A stretch of 64,000 nucleotides of DNA from Deltaproteobacteria bacterium (GCA_029777945.1 JAKORG010000045.1:1-64000); one strand, 5' to 3'; positions 24,595 to 33,785 are shown, counted from the stretch's first letter. Notes: generated by a model not told the origin, from the sequence alone. Numbers and translations are program-made.

Positions 24595-26145
24595 ATGAGT
24601 CTTATTGAAGCATACATAATTACATTTATTGCAAGTTTTTGTTCTCTCGTTATAGAGATGGTGGCAGGTCGTATCTTAGCACCCTTTGTTGGCGTCTCCA
24701 TCTACACATGGACAAGCATCATAGGCGTCATACTTGCCGGTATAAGTATAGGTGCATATATAGGTGGAAAGCTTGCCGATAGATATCCCACAAGAAAAAC
24801 CCTCGGCTGGTTACTTTTGATCTCTGGTATAACATCCCTTACAATCATACCCCTTACATATGCCATTGCTGCATATAGATTCCCGGTTTCTCTTATGATG
24901 AGGATATTTATCGTAACAACTATCATCTTTTTTATCCCTGGTTGTGTGCTGGGCACTATTTCTCCTGTTGTTGTAAGGCTTACATTAAAAAATCTTGAAA
25001 AAGCAGGTAATGTTATAGGAAAAATTTATGCCTTTTCCACATTAGGTGCCATAATCGGAACATTTGCCACAGGATTTTTTCTTATTTCTTATATGGGCAC
25101 AAGAAGTATAGTTTTTACCATGGGAATCATATTAATACTTGCTGCAATTTTTTCTGGGTCTCTTATCAAAACAAAGAAGATGGCAGTATTATTTTTGATT
25201 ATTGCAATACCCTTTTTGTGGCTCATATATCACTACATGTATAAACCGCCTCTGACAAAACAAACATATCTATACAAAGAAAGTGACTATTTCACAATAA
25301 AGCTAACAAAAACAACAAGCTCCGATGGAAAAACACCCCTTGAGGCATTGATTCTCGATAATCTTATCCACTCTTATGTTGCCCTGAATAACCCTTATCA
25401 CATTGAATATGAATACGAAAGGATATATTCCGATGTATTGAAATGGAAGTTTAAAAAGGATGAACACTTTAAAAGCCTTACTATTGGTGGTGGTGGATAT
25501 ACATTCCCCAGATACATGGAAGTATATTATCCAAAAGCAGACATAGATGTAGTAGAAATTGATCCTGAGGTGACAAAGATAGTTTACAATCACTTAGGAC
25601 TTCCCAGGGATATCCGTATTAGAAGTTTTAATGAGGATGGAAGATGGTATGTGATGAATTGCAAAGAAAAATACGACCTCATATTTACCGATGCCTATAA
25701 TGACCTTTCCATACTTTACCACTTAACTACAAAAGAGTTTTTACAACAGCTTAAAGATATCATGAAGCCAAATGGACTTCTTATGTCCAATATTATAGAC
25801 AATTTTCAAAAAGGTGCGTTTTTACCATCTTATATGAAGACACTCGCTGAGGTCTTTGGAAAAGACAATATCTACCTTGTATCAATAAATCCAGACTTTG
25901 AAAATACCAAAATAAGCACATTCATAGTTATTGCGTCCAATGGTAAAATGGATATTGACAATTTTGTCCGTTTTGTCAGGACAGAACTTAAAGATCACGC
26001 AAAATCTTATGTGGTACCAAAAAACATGGTAGAAGAATTTATAAATAAAAAATATGCTATTGTAATAAGGGATGACTACGCACCAGTTGACAACCTTATT
26101 GCCCCTGTATTTGAAGAAAGATTCGGTTATAACAGAAAAAGTTAA
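24595..26145 (+). CDS. Membrane-anchored spermidine synthase-like protein (fused transporter-like and SpeE-like domains)
   Basis: The 516-residue protein has an N-terminal half of six or seven membrane helices (LVIEMVAGRILAPFVGVSIYTWTSIIGV, a signature of this fused family). The C-terminal half (about 220-510) is a Rossmann domain with the SpeE-like LTIGGGGYTFPRYMEVYYP, VVEIDPEVTKIV and FTDAYND. Soluble SpeE makes spermidine from putrescine and decarboxylated SAM; the membrane-fused members are of uncertain function. GGAGG precedes the ATG by 11 bases. It appears to be a single-gene unit followed by a tRNA. Confidence 0.85.
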   Translation: MSLIEAYIITFIASFCSLVIEMVAGRILAPFVGVSIYTWTSIIGVILAGISIGAYIGGKLADRYPTRKTLGWLLLISGITSLTIIPLTYAIAAYRFPVSLMMRIFIVTTIIFFIPGCVLGTISPVVVRLTLKNLEKAGNVIGKIYAFSTLGAIIGTFATGFFLISYMGTRSIVFTMGIILILAAIFSGSLIKTKKMAVLFLIIAIPFLWLIYHYMYKPPLTKQTYLYKESDYFTIKLTKTTSSDGKTPLEALILDNLIHSYVALNNPYHIEYEYERIYSDVLKWKFKKDEHFKSLTIGGGGYTFPRYMEVYYPKADIDVVEIDPEVTKIVYNHLGLPRDIRIRSFNEDGRWYVMNCKEKYDLIFTDAYNDLSILYHLTTKEFLQQLKDIMKPNGLLMSNIIDNFQKGAFLPSYMKTLAEVFGKDNIYLVSINPDFENTKISTFIVIASNGKMDIDNFVRFVRTELKDHAKSYVVPKNMVEEFINKKYAIVIRDDYAPVDNLIAPVFEERFGYNRKS

Positions 26146-26155
26146 TAAAGATTTC

Positions 26156-26184
26156 TTGATTTATTTCAACGAATTTTTTAAAAT
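26156..26184 (+). promoter_or_regulatory. Promoter of tRNA-Gly
   Basis: TTGATT (26156-26161), 17 bp, then TAAAAT (26179-26184). The predicted start near 26191 is just before the mature tRNA 5' end at 26194. Confidence 0.55.
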
Positions 26185-26193
26185 TAAAAATGT

Positions 26194-26269
26194 GCGGGCA
26201 TAGCTCAGTTGGTAGAGTGCAAGCTTCCCAAGCTTGATGCCGCGGGTTCGACCCCCGTTGCCCGCTCCA
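26194..26269 (+). tRNA. tRNA-Gly (anticodon CCC)
   Basis: A complete cloverleaf of 76 bases. The acceptor stem is GCGGGCA/TGCCCGC, the D arm GCTC...GAGT, the anticodon stem CAAGC/GCTTG with loop TTCCCAA (anticodon CCC), and the T arm GCGGG/CCCGT with loop TTCGACC. The discriminator T is followed by an encoded CCA (26267-26269). It decodes GGG. Confidence 0.96.
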
Positions 26270-26412
26270 GATAATATAAATTTATAAGTTTTATCTCCCA
26301 AGAAACCCCCAAATGTGTTTTATATCCAAAATACTTCATATACATCAAAAAAAAGAGATATTTACTCCGTTGACAATGATGCTTTTTAATAAAAGTTTGT
26401 AGAAGGCACCTA

Positions 26413-27216
26413 ATGGAAAAAAACGTGTTTAAAACAACATATAAAGTAGAAAAGATGGATTGTCCTAATGAAGAACATTTAATCCGTATGGGCCTTAAAG
26501 ATTTAACTAATGTAAAATCAATTGTCTCTGATATACCTAAAAGAATACTATATGTTTATCATTATGATAGCCCTGATGAGATAACAGAACGTATAAATAA
26601 TCTAAATCTTGAGCCCCGTTTGATTACTACAGAAAAGTTTAATGATAATGCCCAAACTGATGTAAAAAGTCAAAAAAAGGTGCTTATACAGGTTCTCATT
26701 ATTAATCTTTTTTTCTTTAGTCTTGAGGTTATTACAGGGCTTTTAGCAAATTCTATGGGCCTTGTTGCAGATAGCCTTGATATGCTTGCAGACAGCATAG
26801 TTTATAGCCTTTCTCTCTTTGCAGTAAGGGCACCCACATCAAAAAAGAAGTTAGTTGCAGCTGTAGCAGGTTTCTTTCAGATGTCTCTGGCAATATTGGG
26901 TTTTATTGAAGTCATAAAAAGAACAATAGGATATGGTGATGACCCTGACTTTAAGATTATGATTGTCATATCTTTATTAGCATTAATCGGTAATGCCATA
27001 TGTCTATATCTGCTTTATAAGTCAAAGAGCGAAGAAGCCCATATGAAGGCAAGTATGATATTTACATCTAATGATGTTATTGCCAATTTAGGCGTAATTG
27101 TAGCAGGTATCTTTGTTTATTTAACAGAATCGAGAATGCCTGACCTTTTAATAGGGGCAATAATATTTTTAATAGTTGCAAGAGGCGCCTACAGGATTAT
27201 AGGGCTTTCTCGATAA
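26413..27216 (+). CDS. CDF-type cation transporter with N-terminal HMA-like domain
   Basis: The 267-residue protein starts with a metal-chaperone-like fold of about 75 residues (VEKMDCPNEEHLIRMGL) in which the usual CxxC of HMA domains is reduced to one cysteine. Five or six membrane segments follow, with the CDF metal-site pattern LVADSLDMLADSIVY and a later pair SNDVIANLG. Such proteins export divalent metals by proton exchange. It stands alone after tRNA-Gly, with AGAAGG before the ATG. I recall this MDCPxEE-headed subfamily mainly from Bacteroidota, so lateral transfer is possible. Confidence 0.82.
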   Translation: MEKNVFKTTYKVEKMDCPNEEHLIRMGLKDLTNVKSIVSDIPKRILYVYHYDSPDEITERINNLNLEPRLITTEKFNDNAQTDVKSQKKVLIQVLIINLFFFSLEVITGLLANSMGLVADSLDMLADSIVYSLSLFAVRAPTSKKKLVAAVAGFFQMSLAILGFIEVIKRTIGYGDDPDFKIMIVISLLALIGNAICLYLLYKSKSEEAHMKASMIFTSNDVIANLGVIVAGIFVYLTESRMPDLLIGAIIFLIVARGAYRIIGLSR

Positions 27217-27398
27217 AATAAAAAACATATGAAATTTTGAAGACCCATACTCATTGGCCACTAATGTCCTCTTTTGCCTCACAATATACGGGCCCACCGG
27301 GTGACTCCAACCATTAACTAATGTCACTATTTATTTCCCATAAGAAGCCAGATTTGTAAAGAAAGCCCTTGGGCTCAATCGTTTTTGTTGTTCATGCA

Positions 27399-27788
27399 TT
27401 ACGAACCATCTCCAATAAGGGGCAACACTTTATCTATGTGAAAATAGACAAGGTACTTTGTTTCCCTTTCATAGGATTGCTGCATTTTATATGTCTTTTT
27501 CCTTCTTAATGTTTCTATTAATGGACTATTTGCTTCCTCTTTTATCTTTGTAAGATACAAACGTTTACCTACATAATTTTCTCCATCCTCTTTAAAAAGG
27601 AATGCAGCATAGGGATTGGTTTCAAGATTTTTATGGGTAAGCCTGTCTGCCATAATAAAGGCAATAGTCTCTTCATCTATAAAGTGTGGCCTTGAATAGA
27701 TTGCCACATTCACAATGCCTTTTGCATCTGCAGTTGCCAATATACCAATACCCTTTTTCTGTTCAAAATAATCATTTAGCTTCATCAA
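27399..27788 (-). CDS. Pyridoxamine 5'-phosphate oxidase-family flavin-binding protein
   Basis: The 129-residue protein has the split-barrel FMN-binding fold: GIGILATADAKGIVNVAIYSRPHFI, then IAFIMADRLTHKNLETNPYAAFLF. It lacks the C-terminal PNPOx signature, so it is a general flavin- or heme-binding family member and not a proven vitamin B6 enzyme. It is divergent from the photolyase gene 85 bp away; a second split-barrel protein lies beyond tspO. Function unknown, perhaps a flavin reductase-like activity. Confidence 0.75.
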   Translation of the reverse strand: MMKLNDYFEQKKGIGILATADAKGIVNVAIYSRPHFIDEETIAFIMADRLTHKNLETNPYAAFLFKEDGENYVGKRLYLTKIKEEANSPLIETLRRKKTYKMQQSYERETKYLVYFHIDKVLPLIGDGS

Positions 27789-27873
27789 TACCCCCTGTTT
27801 GGTATAAAAATTGGATAGCTAATTATAGCAAAATTTATAAAGGAATGGTAGATTTATATGAGGCAATAATATT

Positions 27874-29220
27874 ATGGATAGGCGAAGAGTAAGGACCATC
27901 AGATATGGTATTCGAAACAAAGGCCCTGTAGCATACTGGATGAATAGAGACCAGAGGGCCAATGATAACTGGGCACTAATTTTTGCCCAATCTCTGGCAA
28001 TAGAACAACATCTTCCATTATGCGTTGTCTTCTGCCTTTCCCCTCAATTTTTCAATACTACCTTAAGACACTATGATTTTATGCTTGAAGGCCTAAAAGA
28101 AGTTGAGGCAGATCTGTTACACAAAGAGATACCATTTTTTCTCATTTCAGGGACCCCTGAAAAAGAAATCCCAAGATTTATCAGCTCTCACAGAGTCAGT
28201 TCGCTCATTACTGATTTTGATCCATTGAAAATAAAAAGGGATTGGAAGGAACGTGTAGCCCGTGAAATTGCTATCCCCTTTTTTGAGGTTGATGCCCATA
28301 ACATCGTTCCATGCTGGGTAGCATCTGAAAAACTCGAATACGGTGCATATACTATAAGACCGAAGATTCGTCATCTTTTAAAAGATTTTCTTACAGAGTT
28401 TCCGCCAGTACAGAAACATCCCTTTCAGTGGAAAAAGAAGCCAGCTAAAATTGATTTGACATCCATAAGAAAAGGGCTTACAGTTGATAGATCTGTGTCC
28501 CCTACTGCCTGGATAAAGCCAGGAGAAAAGGCAGCTCATGAACAATTAGAGAATTTTATTAAGAAAAGGCTGGGCAGGTATAGTAGAGAAAGAAATGACC
28601 CCAACTGTCAGGGGCAGTCAGATCTTTCGCCCTATCTTCATTTCGGTCAAATTTCAGCACAGAGAATAGCCCTTGAGGTATTAAAAGCACGGATTGGAAA
28701 TGATGAAAAAAATGCTTTTCTCGAAGAGCTTATAATCAGGAAGGAATTATCTGACAATTACTGCTTTTACAATAATAATTATGACCGTTTTGAAGGCTTT
28801 CCTACCTGGGCACAAAAGACCTTAAATGACCATAGAAATGATCACAGAGCATACATATATTCCCTTAAAGCATTTGAAGATGCAAAAACACATGACGATC
28901 TCTGGAATGCAGCGCAAGTTGAGTTAGTAAAATGTGGCAAGATGCATGGATATATGAGGATGTACTGGGCAAAAAAGATTTTAGAATGGTCTGAATCTCC
29001 AGAAGCAGCCCTTGAAATAGCTATTTATCTCAATGACCGCTACGGGTTAGACGGCATGGACCCTAATGGTTACACTGGTATTGCCTGGAGTATTGGCGGG
29101 GTTCACGATAGGCCATGGCGCGAAAGACCGATCTTTGGTAAGGTGCGTTACATGAGCTATTCGGGCTGTTCAAAAAAATTTGATGTACAATCGTATATAC
29201 AGAGGATAGCAAACTTATGA
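27874..29220 (+). CDS. phr: Class II CPD photolyase
   Basis: The 448-residue protein matches class II deoxyribodipyrimidine photolyases: an N-terminal antenna domain (GPVAYWMNRDQRANDNWALIFAQ) and a C-terminal FAD domain with SDLSPYLHFGQISAQ, ELIIRKELSDNYCFYN, KCGKMHGYMRMYWAKKIL and NDRYGLDGMDPNGYTG. It repairs UV-induced cyclobutane dimers using blue light and FADH-. Its stop overlaps the tspO start (ATGA). A photolyase implies at least occasional exposure to light, which is notable in an otherwise anaerobic gene set. Confidence 0.95.
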   Translation: MDRRRVRTIRYGIRNKGPVAYWMNRDQRANDNWALIFAQSLAIEQHLPLCVVFCLSPQFFNTTLRHYDFMLEGLKEVEADLLHKEIPFFLISGTPEKEIPRFISSHRVSSLITDFDPLKIKRDWKERVAREIAIPFFEVDAHNIVPCWVASEKLEYGAYTIRPKIRHLLKDFLTEFPPVQKHPFQWKKKPAKIDLTSIRKGLTVDRSVSPTAWIKPGEKAAHEQLENFIKKRLGRYSRERNDPNCQGQSDLSPYLHFGQISAQRIALEVLKARIGNDEKNAFLEELIIRKELSDNYCFYNNNYDRFEGFPTWAQKTLNDHRNDHRAYIYSLKAFEDAKTHDDLWNAAQVELVKCGKMHGYMRMYWAKKILEWSESPEAALEIAIYLNDRYGLDGMDPNGYTGIAWSIGGVHDRPWRERPIFGKVRYMSYSGCSKKFDVQSYIQRIANL

Positions 29221-29696
29221 AATATATCTTAAAATATATTCACTATATTCTTGTCCCTATCTTTTATATTGCTATTGCAAAGGCAGGTGCTTCCTTTACC
29301 ATGCAGGGTATTTCATCGTGGTATCTGACAATCACAAAACCTCCATACACACCTCCAGGCACTGTAATAAGTATCCTGTGGACAATCATTTATATACTCA
29401 CTGCCATTTCCTTTATCCTTTTTGTTAATAAAGGTAGGGGTAAAAAATACTTCTGGCACATTATAGGGCTTTTTCTTGTAAATGGTATAATAAATGCGTT
29501 CTGGAGCTATATCTTTTTTGTCTACCACAAAATTTTTCTTGCTTTTCTTAATGCAGTGCTTATATGGATTAGTGTAGCACTCCTTATGGTAGCCCTGTGG
29601 AGACATTCTATAATAGCCAGTCTACTCCTTGCTCCTTATCTTGTATGGACTTCATTTGCTACCTATCTCGCCTTTATCATATACAGGTTAAATTGA
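29217..29696 (+). CDS. tspO: TspO/MBR family tryptophan-rich sensory protein
   Basis: The 159-residue integral membrane protein has five helices and the family motif WYLTITKPPYTPPGTVISILWTIIY (shown here as two joined landmarks near residues 30-55), plus NAFWSYIFF and APYLVWTSFATYLAF. TspO proteins bind porphyrins and related ligands in the membrane and can regulate pigment or stress responses. It overlaps the photolyase gene by 4 bp. The pairing suggests protection against light-excited porphyrins; that is inference. Confidence 0.93.
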   Translation: MKYILKYIHYILVPIFYIAIAKAGASFTMQGISSWYLTITKPPYTPPGTVISILWTIIYILTAISFILFVNKGRGKKYFWHIIGLFLVNGIINAFWSYIFFVYHKIFLAFLNAVLIWISVALLMVALWRHSIIASLLLAPYLVWTSFATYLAFIIYRLN

Positions 29697-29847
29697 GTCT
29701 CTTAGTATACCTGTTCACATACTAACATGAAGTGAACTGTTTGGCACCATAAGCATTCTTGTACCATTTTAAATTTTCTTATTTCACACAACAGCTTGAT
29801 ACTTTTAATAAAATACAGTATAATCCGAATTTAAAAGGGCTCAGGGT

Positions 29848-30324
29848 TTGAAAATTCCTATAAAGACTCAAAAAGGCACTATAAACATTACAGAAAGGTT
29901 AAAAGAGCTTAATAGAACAGAAAATTGTGCGGTTCTTGCGACATTAAATAATGGACATCCCTACACCTCGCTGGTAAACTTTGCTTTCACACCTGATTAC
30001 AGGGCAGTGCTCTTTGCTACACCAAAGGCAACGAGTAAATACCGCAACATACTCAAAATGCAAAGTGTGGCCCTTCTCATTGACAATAGAACAAAATCTG
30101 CCCAAAATTTGATGGATTTAGAGGCTGTAACAATCTTAGGAACAGCACATCCTGTTAAAAGGGGCAACAGGTGGGAAGACCTTGCAAAAATATATATAGA
30201 AAAACACCCCATCCTTGAGGAGTTTGTCCGCTCACCAACTACAGCATTGATAATCGTAAATATAAAAAGATGTATACATGTAAGTAAATTTCAAAGTATC
30301 AGTGTTTGGGATGCCCAGGCATAG
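29848..30324 (+). CDS. Pyridoxamine 5'-phosphate oxidase-related FMN-binding protein
   Basis: The 158-residue split-barrel protein reads NCAVLATLNNGHPYTSLVNFAFTPDYRAVLFATPKATSKYRNI in pieces along residues 27-70, typical of PNPOx-like and heme-utilisation (HugZ-like) proteins. It starts with TTG at 29848 after AAAAGGG. It lies 150 bp downstream of tspO. The catalytic role is unknown; candidates are flavin-dependent reduction or heme handling. Confidence 0.78.
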   Translation: MKIPIKTQKGTINITERLKELNRTENCAVLATLNNGHPYTSLVNFAFTPDYRAVLFATPKATSKYRNILKMQSVALLIDNRTKSAQNLMDLEAVTILGTAHPVKRGNRWEDLAKIYIEKHPILEEFVRSPTTALIIVNIKRCIHVSKFQSISVWDAQA

Positions 30325-30801
30325 ACCTATCAACTTATTCAGTATGGATAATAATCTCTAATGATTTTCAATCAAATCTGAGATTCTCTCAATCAGTTCA
30401 TATATTTTAAGTGTCGGTTAATAACTATGTGTATTGAAAAAATTACATTCGAAGCAAAAAATATAATTTGTATCCACAAGGTTTTGACACTTATGCCTCC
30501 TGGTTTTTTATGTAGAATACGAGAATACAATTGTGTCATCCATGGCAAAAAAATTATCCTTGAATAATATAATGGTAATGGTTATGATAAACACAAAATA
30601 TTTAGAGGCCAGAAATGGATGCTAAAGAATACTGCCTTTTAAGCCTCTTGTAATTTTAAGGACCTTCTTTATACAGGCCACCATCTAACACGGAAGTCTT
30701 TATAAACAAGGTTACCAAGAAAATAAAAGGGTTGAGATTTTAATCTTTATGAAGGTATCAAGATCAAGTGCTGAATTATAGATAATTTATGGAGGTTTGC
30801 A
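30325..30801. other. Intergenic region before the OFA transporter, nothing recognised
   Basis: This 477-bp AT-rich stretch has no ORF with coding character. AGAGGC near 30604 and GCCTCT near 30645 could pair to close a loop of about 35 bases, but I recognise no riboswitch or sRNA family. A GGAGG site at 30791-30795 belongs to the next gene. Confidence 0.35.
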
Positions 30802-32046
30802 ATGGGTGAACAAAATTTGGAAAAAAAACGTTGGTTTCTCGCCATCTCAGGTGTCGTAATCATGCTTATCTTAGGCACTGTTTATGCATGGTCTGTATTT
30901 GTAAAGCCTATTGTGGCAATGCATGGCTGGGAAGTTAAGGTTGTGCAAAGGGTTTTCATGCTTATCATTGGTGTAATCGGTGTTTCAGCGGCCTTAGGAG
31001 GTTTGCTGGTAGACAAAAAGGGACCAAGATTTGTCGCCATAATAGGCGCGCTTTTCTATGGCGGCGGAGTTTTGCTTGGTGGTGTTGCACTGCATATGGG
31101 TAATTTTTGGTTTTTGCTTTTTGGATACGGTCTTATTGCCGGCATAGGTAATGGTTTGGCATACGTCGTACCAATTGCCACTTTAATCCGCTGGTTTCCT
31201 GATAAAAGAGGCATGATTACAGGTCTTGCTGTTATGGGTTTTGGCTTTGGTGCCTTTTTTATCGGTATGATTATCCCTGGTCTTATCAACAAAGTCGGTG
31301 TAGCAAATGCTTTTTTTATCCTTGGTGCAGTGTATCTAATATTTAATCTTCTGGCATCGTCTATCTTAAAAAACCCACCTGCTGGCTGGCTCCCCAAAGG
31401 TTTTACACCGCCTCCTACCACTGTTAGTGCAGCAGATTCTTTTAGCTGGAATGAGGCTAAAAGAACACGCCAGTGGTATATGCTATGGAGTATGCTGTTT
31501 TTGAATGTTACAGCGGGCATGGGGCTTCTATCCAAATTATCTCCTATGGCACAAGATGTTATTAAAATAGCTCAAAAGGTTGATGACCCGGCAAAACTTG
31601 CAGTGCTGGGTGGTGGTGTTCTGGCAACGGCCTCCATTTTTAATGGACTGGGACGCCTTTTCTGGGCTGCTGTTTCAGACAAAATAGGCCGCAAAGGCAC
31701 CTACATGGTTATGTTCATAACGCAGGCAATTCTTTATATCCTTCTTCCTCAAATTACAAGCGTGCTCATCTTTACAATTATTGCATGCTATCTTCTCTCC
31801 TGTTTAGGGGGTGGTTTTGCTGTTATGCCGTCTTTTACAGCAGATACATTTGGTCCTACTTATATAGGCAGGGTTTACGGTTTTCTTCTCACTGCATGGG
31901 GTGCGGCAGGTGTTGTCGGTGGTTTTGTGTTTGCCGAATTCAACAAAGAGCAGTCACTTTTCACTGCCGCGGGTTGCCTGCTTGTAGGATTTATAATCGC
32001 CCTAATGTTTAAACGGCCCAAACATGTTTCAGAATATAAAAAATAA
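30802..32046 (+). CDS. OFA-family MFS transporter (oxalate/formate antiporter type)
   Basis: The 414-residue, 12-helix major facilitator begins RWFLAISGVVIMLILGTVYAWSVFVKPI, the opening typical of OFA-family (TC 2.A.1.11) transporters. It carries GRLFWAAVSDKIGRKGTYM in the middle loop. Members exchange monocarboxylates or dicarboxylates such as oxalate, formate or lactate. GGAGG precedes the ATG, and a strong terminator follows, so it is a single-gene unit. The substrate is unassigned. Confidence 0.88.
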   Translation: MGEQNLEKKRWFLAISGVVIMLILGTVYAWSVFVKPIVAMHGWEVKVVQRVFMLIIGVIGVSAALGGLLVDKKGPRFVAIIGALFYGGGVLLGGVALHMGNFWFLLFGYGLIAGIGNGLAYVVPIATLIRWFPDKRGMITGLAVMGFGFGAFFIGMIIPGLINKVGVANAFFILGAVYLIFNLLASSILKNPPAGWLPKGFTPPPTTVSAADSFSWNEAKRTRQWYMLWSMLFLNVTAGMGLLSKLSPMAQDVIKIAQKVDDPAKLAVLGGGVLATASIFNGLGRLFWAAVSDKIGRKGTYMVMFITQAILYILLPQITSVLIFTIIACYLLSCLGGGFAVMPSFTADTFGPTYIGRVYGFLLTAWGAAGVVGGFVFAEFNKEQSLFTAAGCLLVGFIIALMFKRPKHVSEYKK

Positions 32047-32075
32047 AAAAATATAATTTTTATACACAATTATTA

Positions 32076-32108
32076 AGGGCGTCGGTAATAAACTGGCGCT
32101 CTTTTTTT
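32076..32108 (+). terminator. Rho-independent terminator after the OFA transporter
   Basis: A 10-bp stem AGGGCGTCGG (32076-32085) pairs, with three G-U pairs, to CTGGCGCTCT (32093-32102) around a 7-base loop and is followed by T7 (32102-32108). Confidence 0.8.
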
Positions 32109-32208
32109 AAACACACTGTAAATCATCAACCAAATTTAAAATTTTTGTGTTTCTATATAAATCCTCCACTGACTATTTTAAAATAGATTTAGCTGTGTCC
32201 ATGGTTTC

Positions 32209-33447
32209 TTATTCCTCATCCGGTCCTTCTTCTTCGATTTCTGGTATAGATGGTTTGGCCATTCCAAGACCGAGCATCTCTATCTCTTCTGTGGGTGCCT
32301 TTGGAATCAGGTGTCGAGGCAAAAAGGCAGCATTAGCAATAAGTGTTGGAAATACTGCGCTGGCTATTACAGCAAGAACAAGAAAGGAATATTGTTGCTG
32401 GGTTATAATGTTATGAGTAAATCCGAAAAGGGCAGAAATGGTTCCAAATGTAAGTCCTGTGGACATTAAAAGCGTATAGTACCATCTTTCATTGCGTTCG
32501 CGGCGAAATAAACTGATAAAAGGAAAAAGACCAAATATCTTTGAAAAAACTTTACCTGCAAGCAAAATGATAAAGACAACTGGACCGGACACAACAGCAG
32601 GGAGAGAGACAAGCATACCGGCGCGGAGAAAATAAAAGGGGGTCAAAAAACCAACAGTTAATGTTCGCACACGTCTAACCCAAAAAGTGTCTTTAGCAGC
32701 ACCTCCAGCCATTACCATACCTGCAATATACGCAGGTAAGACTGCTTCGCTGCCTGACCAAATTGATAGTGCACCTAATCCGAAAAGTATCAACAAAAGC
32801 CATTTGGTCCTTATTGCAGCAGTACGAAACGCATACAGATGCGTTATAAAACGTGTAGCAATTGGTAGAAAGATAATGACAATTGCTGACACTATTATAA
32901 ATATCAGTGTTTTATAGGTAAATGGTGCAAAAATAAGGCCCAGCGCAATTACCGTGCCAAGGTCATTTACAAAACATGCACCTAAAACGCCTTTACCGAA
33001 TTCTGTTTTATTAAGACCAGTTTCAAGCATTACTGCATAGACAACGGCCATTGAAGTTGTGGAAAGGGCAATTCCGCAAAGCAGGCTTGCTTGCAAAGTC
33101 CACCCTAAAACATAATATGCAATGCCAGCACAACCAAAAAATGGGGCAAAGAAACCCACCAAACCTACAACACTTACCTCCTTAAGCTTTGTTCGAAGCA
33201 CATAAGGGTCAAGTTCTGCTCCTGCCAAAAAGGTCAATAGAACAGCACCAGTGGATGCCAAAAAGCGTAACCATTCAGCATTGGAACTCAATAAATCTCC
33301 TTTACCAAGAGCGACCACTACTGTCCCTGCTACTGCCCCCACGCATATTTCAACAAGGGCTATTGAAATCCGTAAATGGTTTGCAAGGATTGTTGCACCC
33401 ACAGCCAGCGAAAGCCACAAAGCAACGATTTTAAAAGTCTCTTCCAT
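32209..33447 (-). CDS. Cation/proton antiporter (CPA family), fluoride-riboswitch controlled
   Basis: The 412-residue membrane protein has about twelve helices of the Na+/H+ exchanger (CPA2-like) fold: VALWLSLAVGATILANHLRI, LTFLAGAELDP, GIALSTTSMAVVYAV and GVLGACFVNDLGTVIALGL, where the ND motif is the ion-binding region. It has no RCK/TrkA-N domain. A fluoride riboswitch lies about 150 bp upstream in its leader, and its ribosome site AAGGAGGAGT includes AGGAGT, the exact complement of the aptamer's ACTCCT. It therefore probably acts in fluoride tolerance, exporting fluoride or balancing protons/cations; the transported ion is unproven. Confidence 0.87.
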   Translation of the reverse strand: MEETFKIVALWLSLAVGATILANHLRISIALVEICVGAVAGTVVVALGKGDLLSSNAEWLRFLASTGAVLLTFLAGAELDPYVLRTKLKEVSVVGLVGFFAPFFGCAGIAYYVLGWTLQASLLCGIALSTTSMAVVYAVMLETGLNKTEFGKGVLGACFVNDLGTVIALGLIFAPFTYKTLIFIIVSAIVIIFLPIATRFITHLYAFRTAAIRTKWLLLILFGLGALSIWSGSEAVLPAYIAGMVMAGGAAKDTFWVRRVRTLTVGFLTPFYFLRAGMLVSLPAVVSGPVVFIILLAGKVFSKIFGLFPFISLFRRERNERWYYTLLMSTGLTFGTISALFGFTHNIITQQQYSFLVLAVIASAVFPTLIANAAFLPRHLIPKAPTEEIEMLGLGMAKPSIPEIEEEGPDEE

Positions 33448-33598
33448 TAAAACTCCTCCTTAATGATTTACAAGTATTATCTTCAACGTTTGGCGAATTT
33501 CACAACTTTAACATGTTAGATACATGTTTTTATATTTGTTTTGTACGGTGGGAAATCGATAATTACGATAACCCCAGCCAAACATTAAAGTTTAAAGC

Positions 33599-33644
33599 AG
33601 GAGTCATTAGCCTTTAGGGCATTTAGAGGTGAACCCCATCACCT
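33599..33644 (-). ncRNA. Fluoride riboswitch (crcB motif)
   Basis: On the minus strand the leader begins AGGTGATGGGGTTCACCT (33644-33627), continues CTAAATGCCCTAAAGGC and ends TAATGACTCCT. This matches the crcB-motif consensus GGnGATGGnGTTCnCC...TAA...GC/GC...TAATGACTCCT. Stem 1 is AGGTGA/TCACCT; stem 2 is GCC/GGC. The pseudoknot pairs loop GGGGT with ACTCC, with one G-U. The 3' ACTCCT (33604-33599) can pair with AGGAGT in the antiporter ribosome site (33457-33452), suggesting translational control relieved by fluoride. Confidence 0.9.
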
Positions 33645-33649
33645 TTTTA

Positions 33650-33678
33650 AAATTAACATAATTTTATATTTTTTTCAA
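33650..33678 (-). promoter_or_regulatory. Candidate promoter of the fluoride riboswitch-antiporter transcript
   Basis: On the minus strand TTGAAA (33678-33673), 17 bp and TAATTT (33655-33650) predict a start at about 33643, exactly at the 5' edge of the aptamer. The -10 match is modest. Confidence 0.4.
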
Positions 33679-33785
33679 TATAAATGGTGTTGCTCCTTTA
33701 TTTTTTGCCCGTCTACTATAAAACTATTCAAATGGCCTTTAAAAATTTATTTGCTTTATCCCTTATATGTTTATAAATTATATTT

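Noticed and set aside
33627-33648. AGGTGA-N6-TCACCT followed by T5 on the plus strand looks like a rho-independent terminator.
   Set aside because: No plus-strand gene or RNA ends there. The reverse complement is stem 1 of the fluoride riboswitch, which explains the hairpin and its conserved loop.
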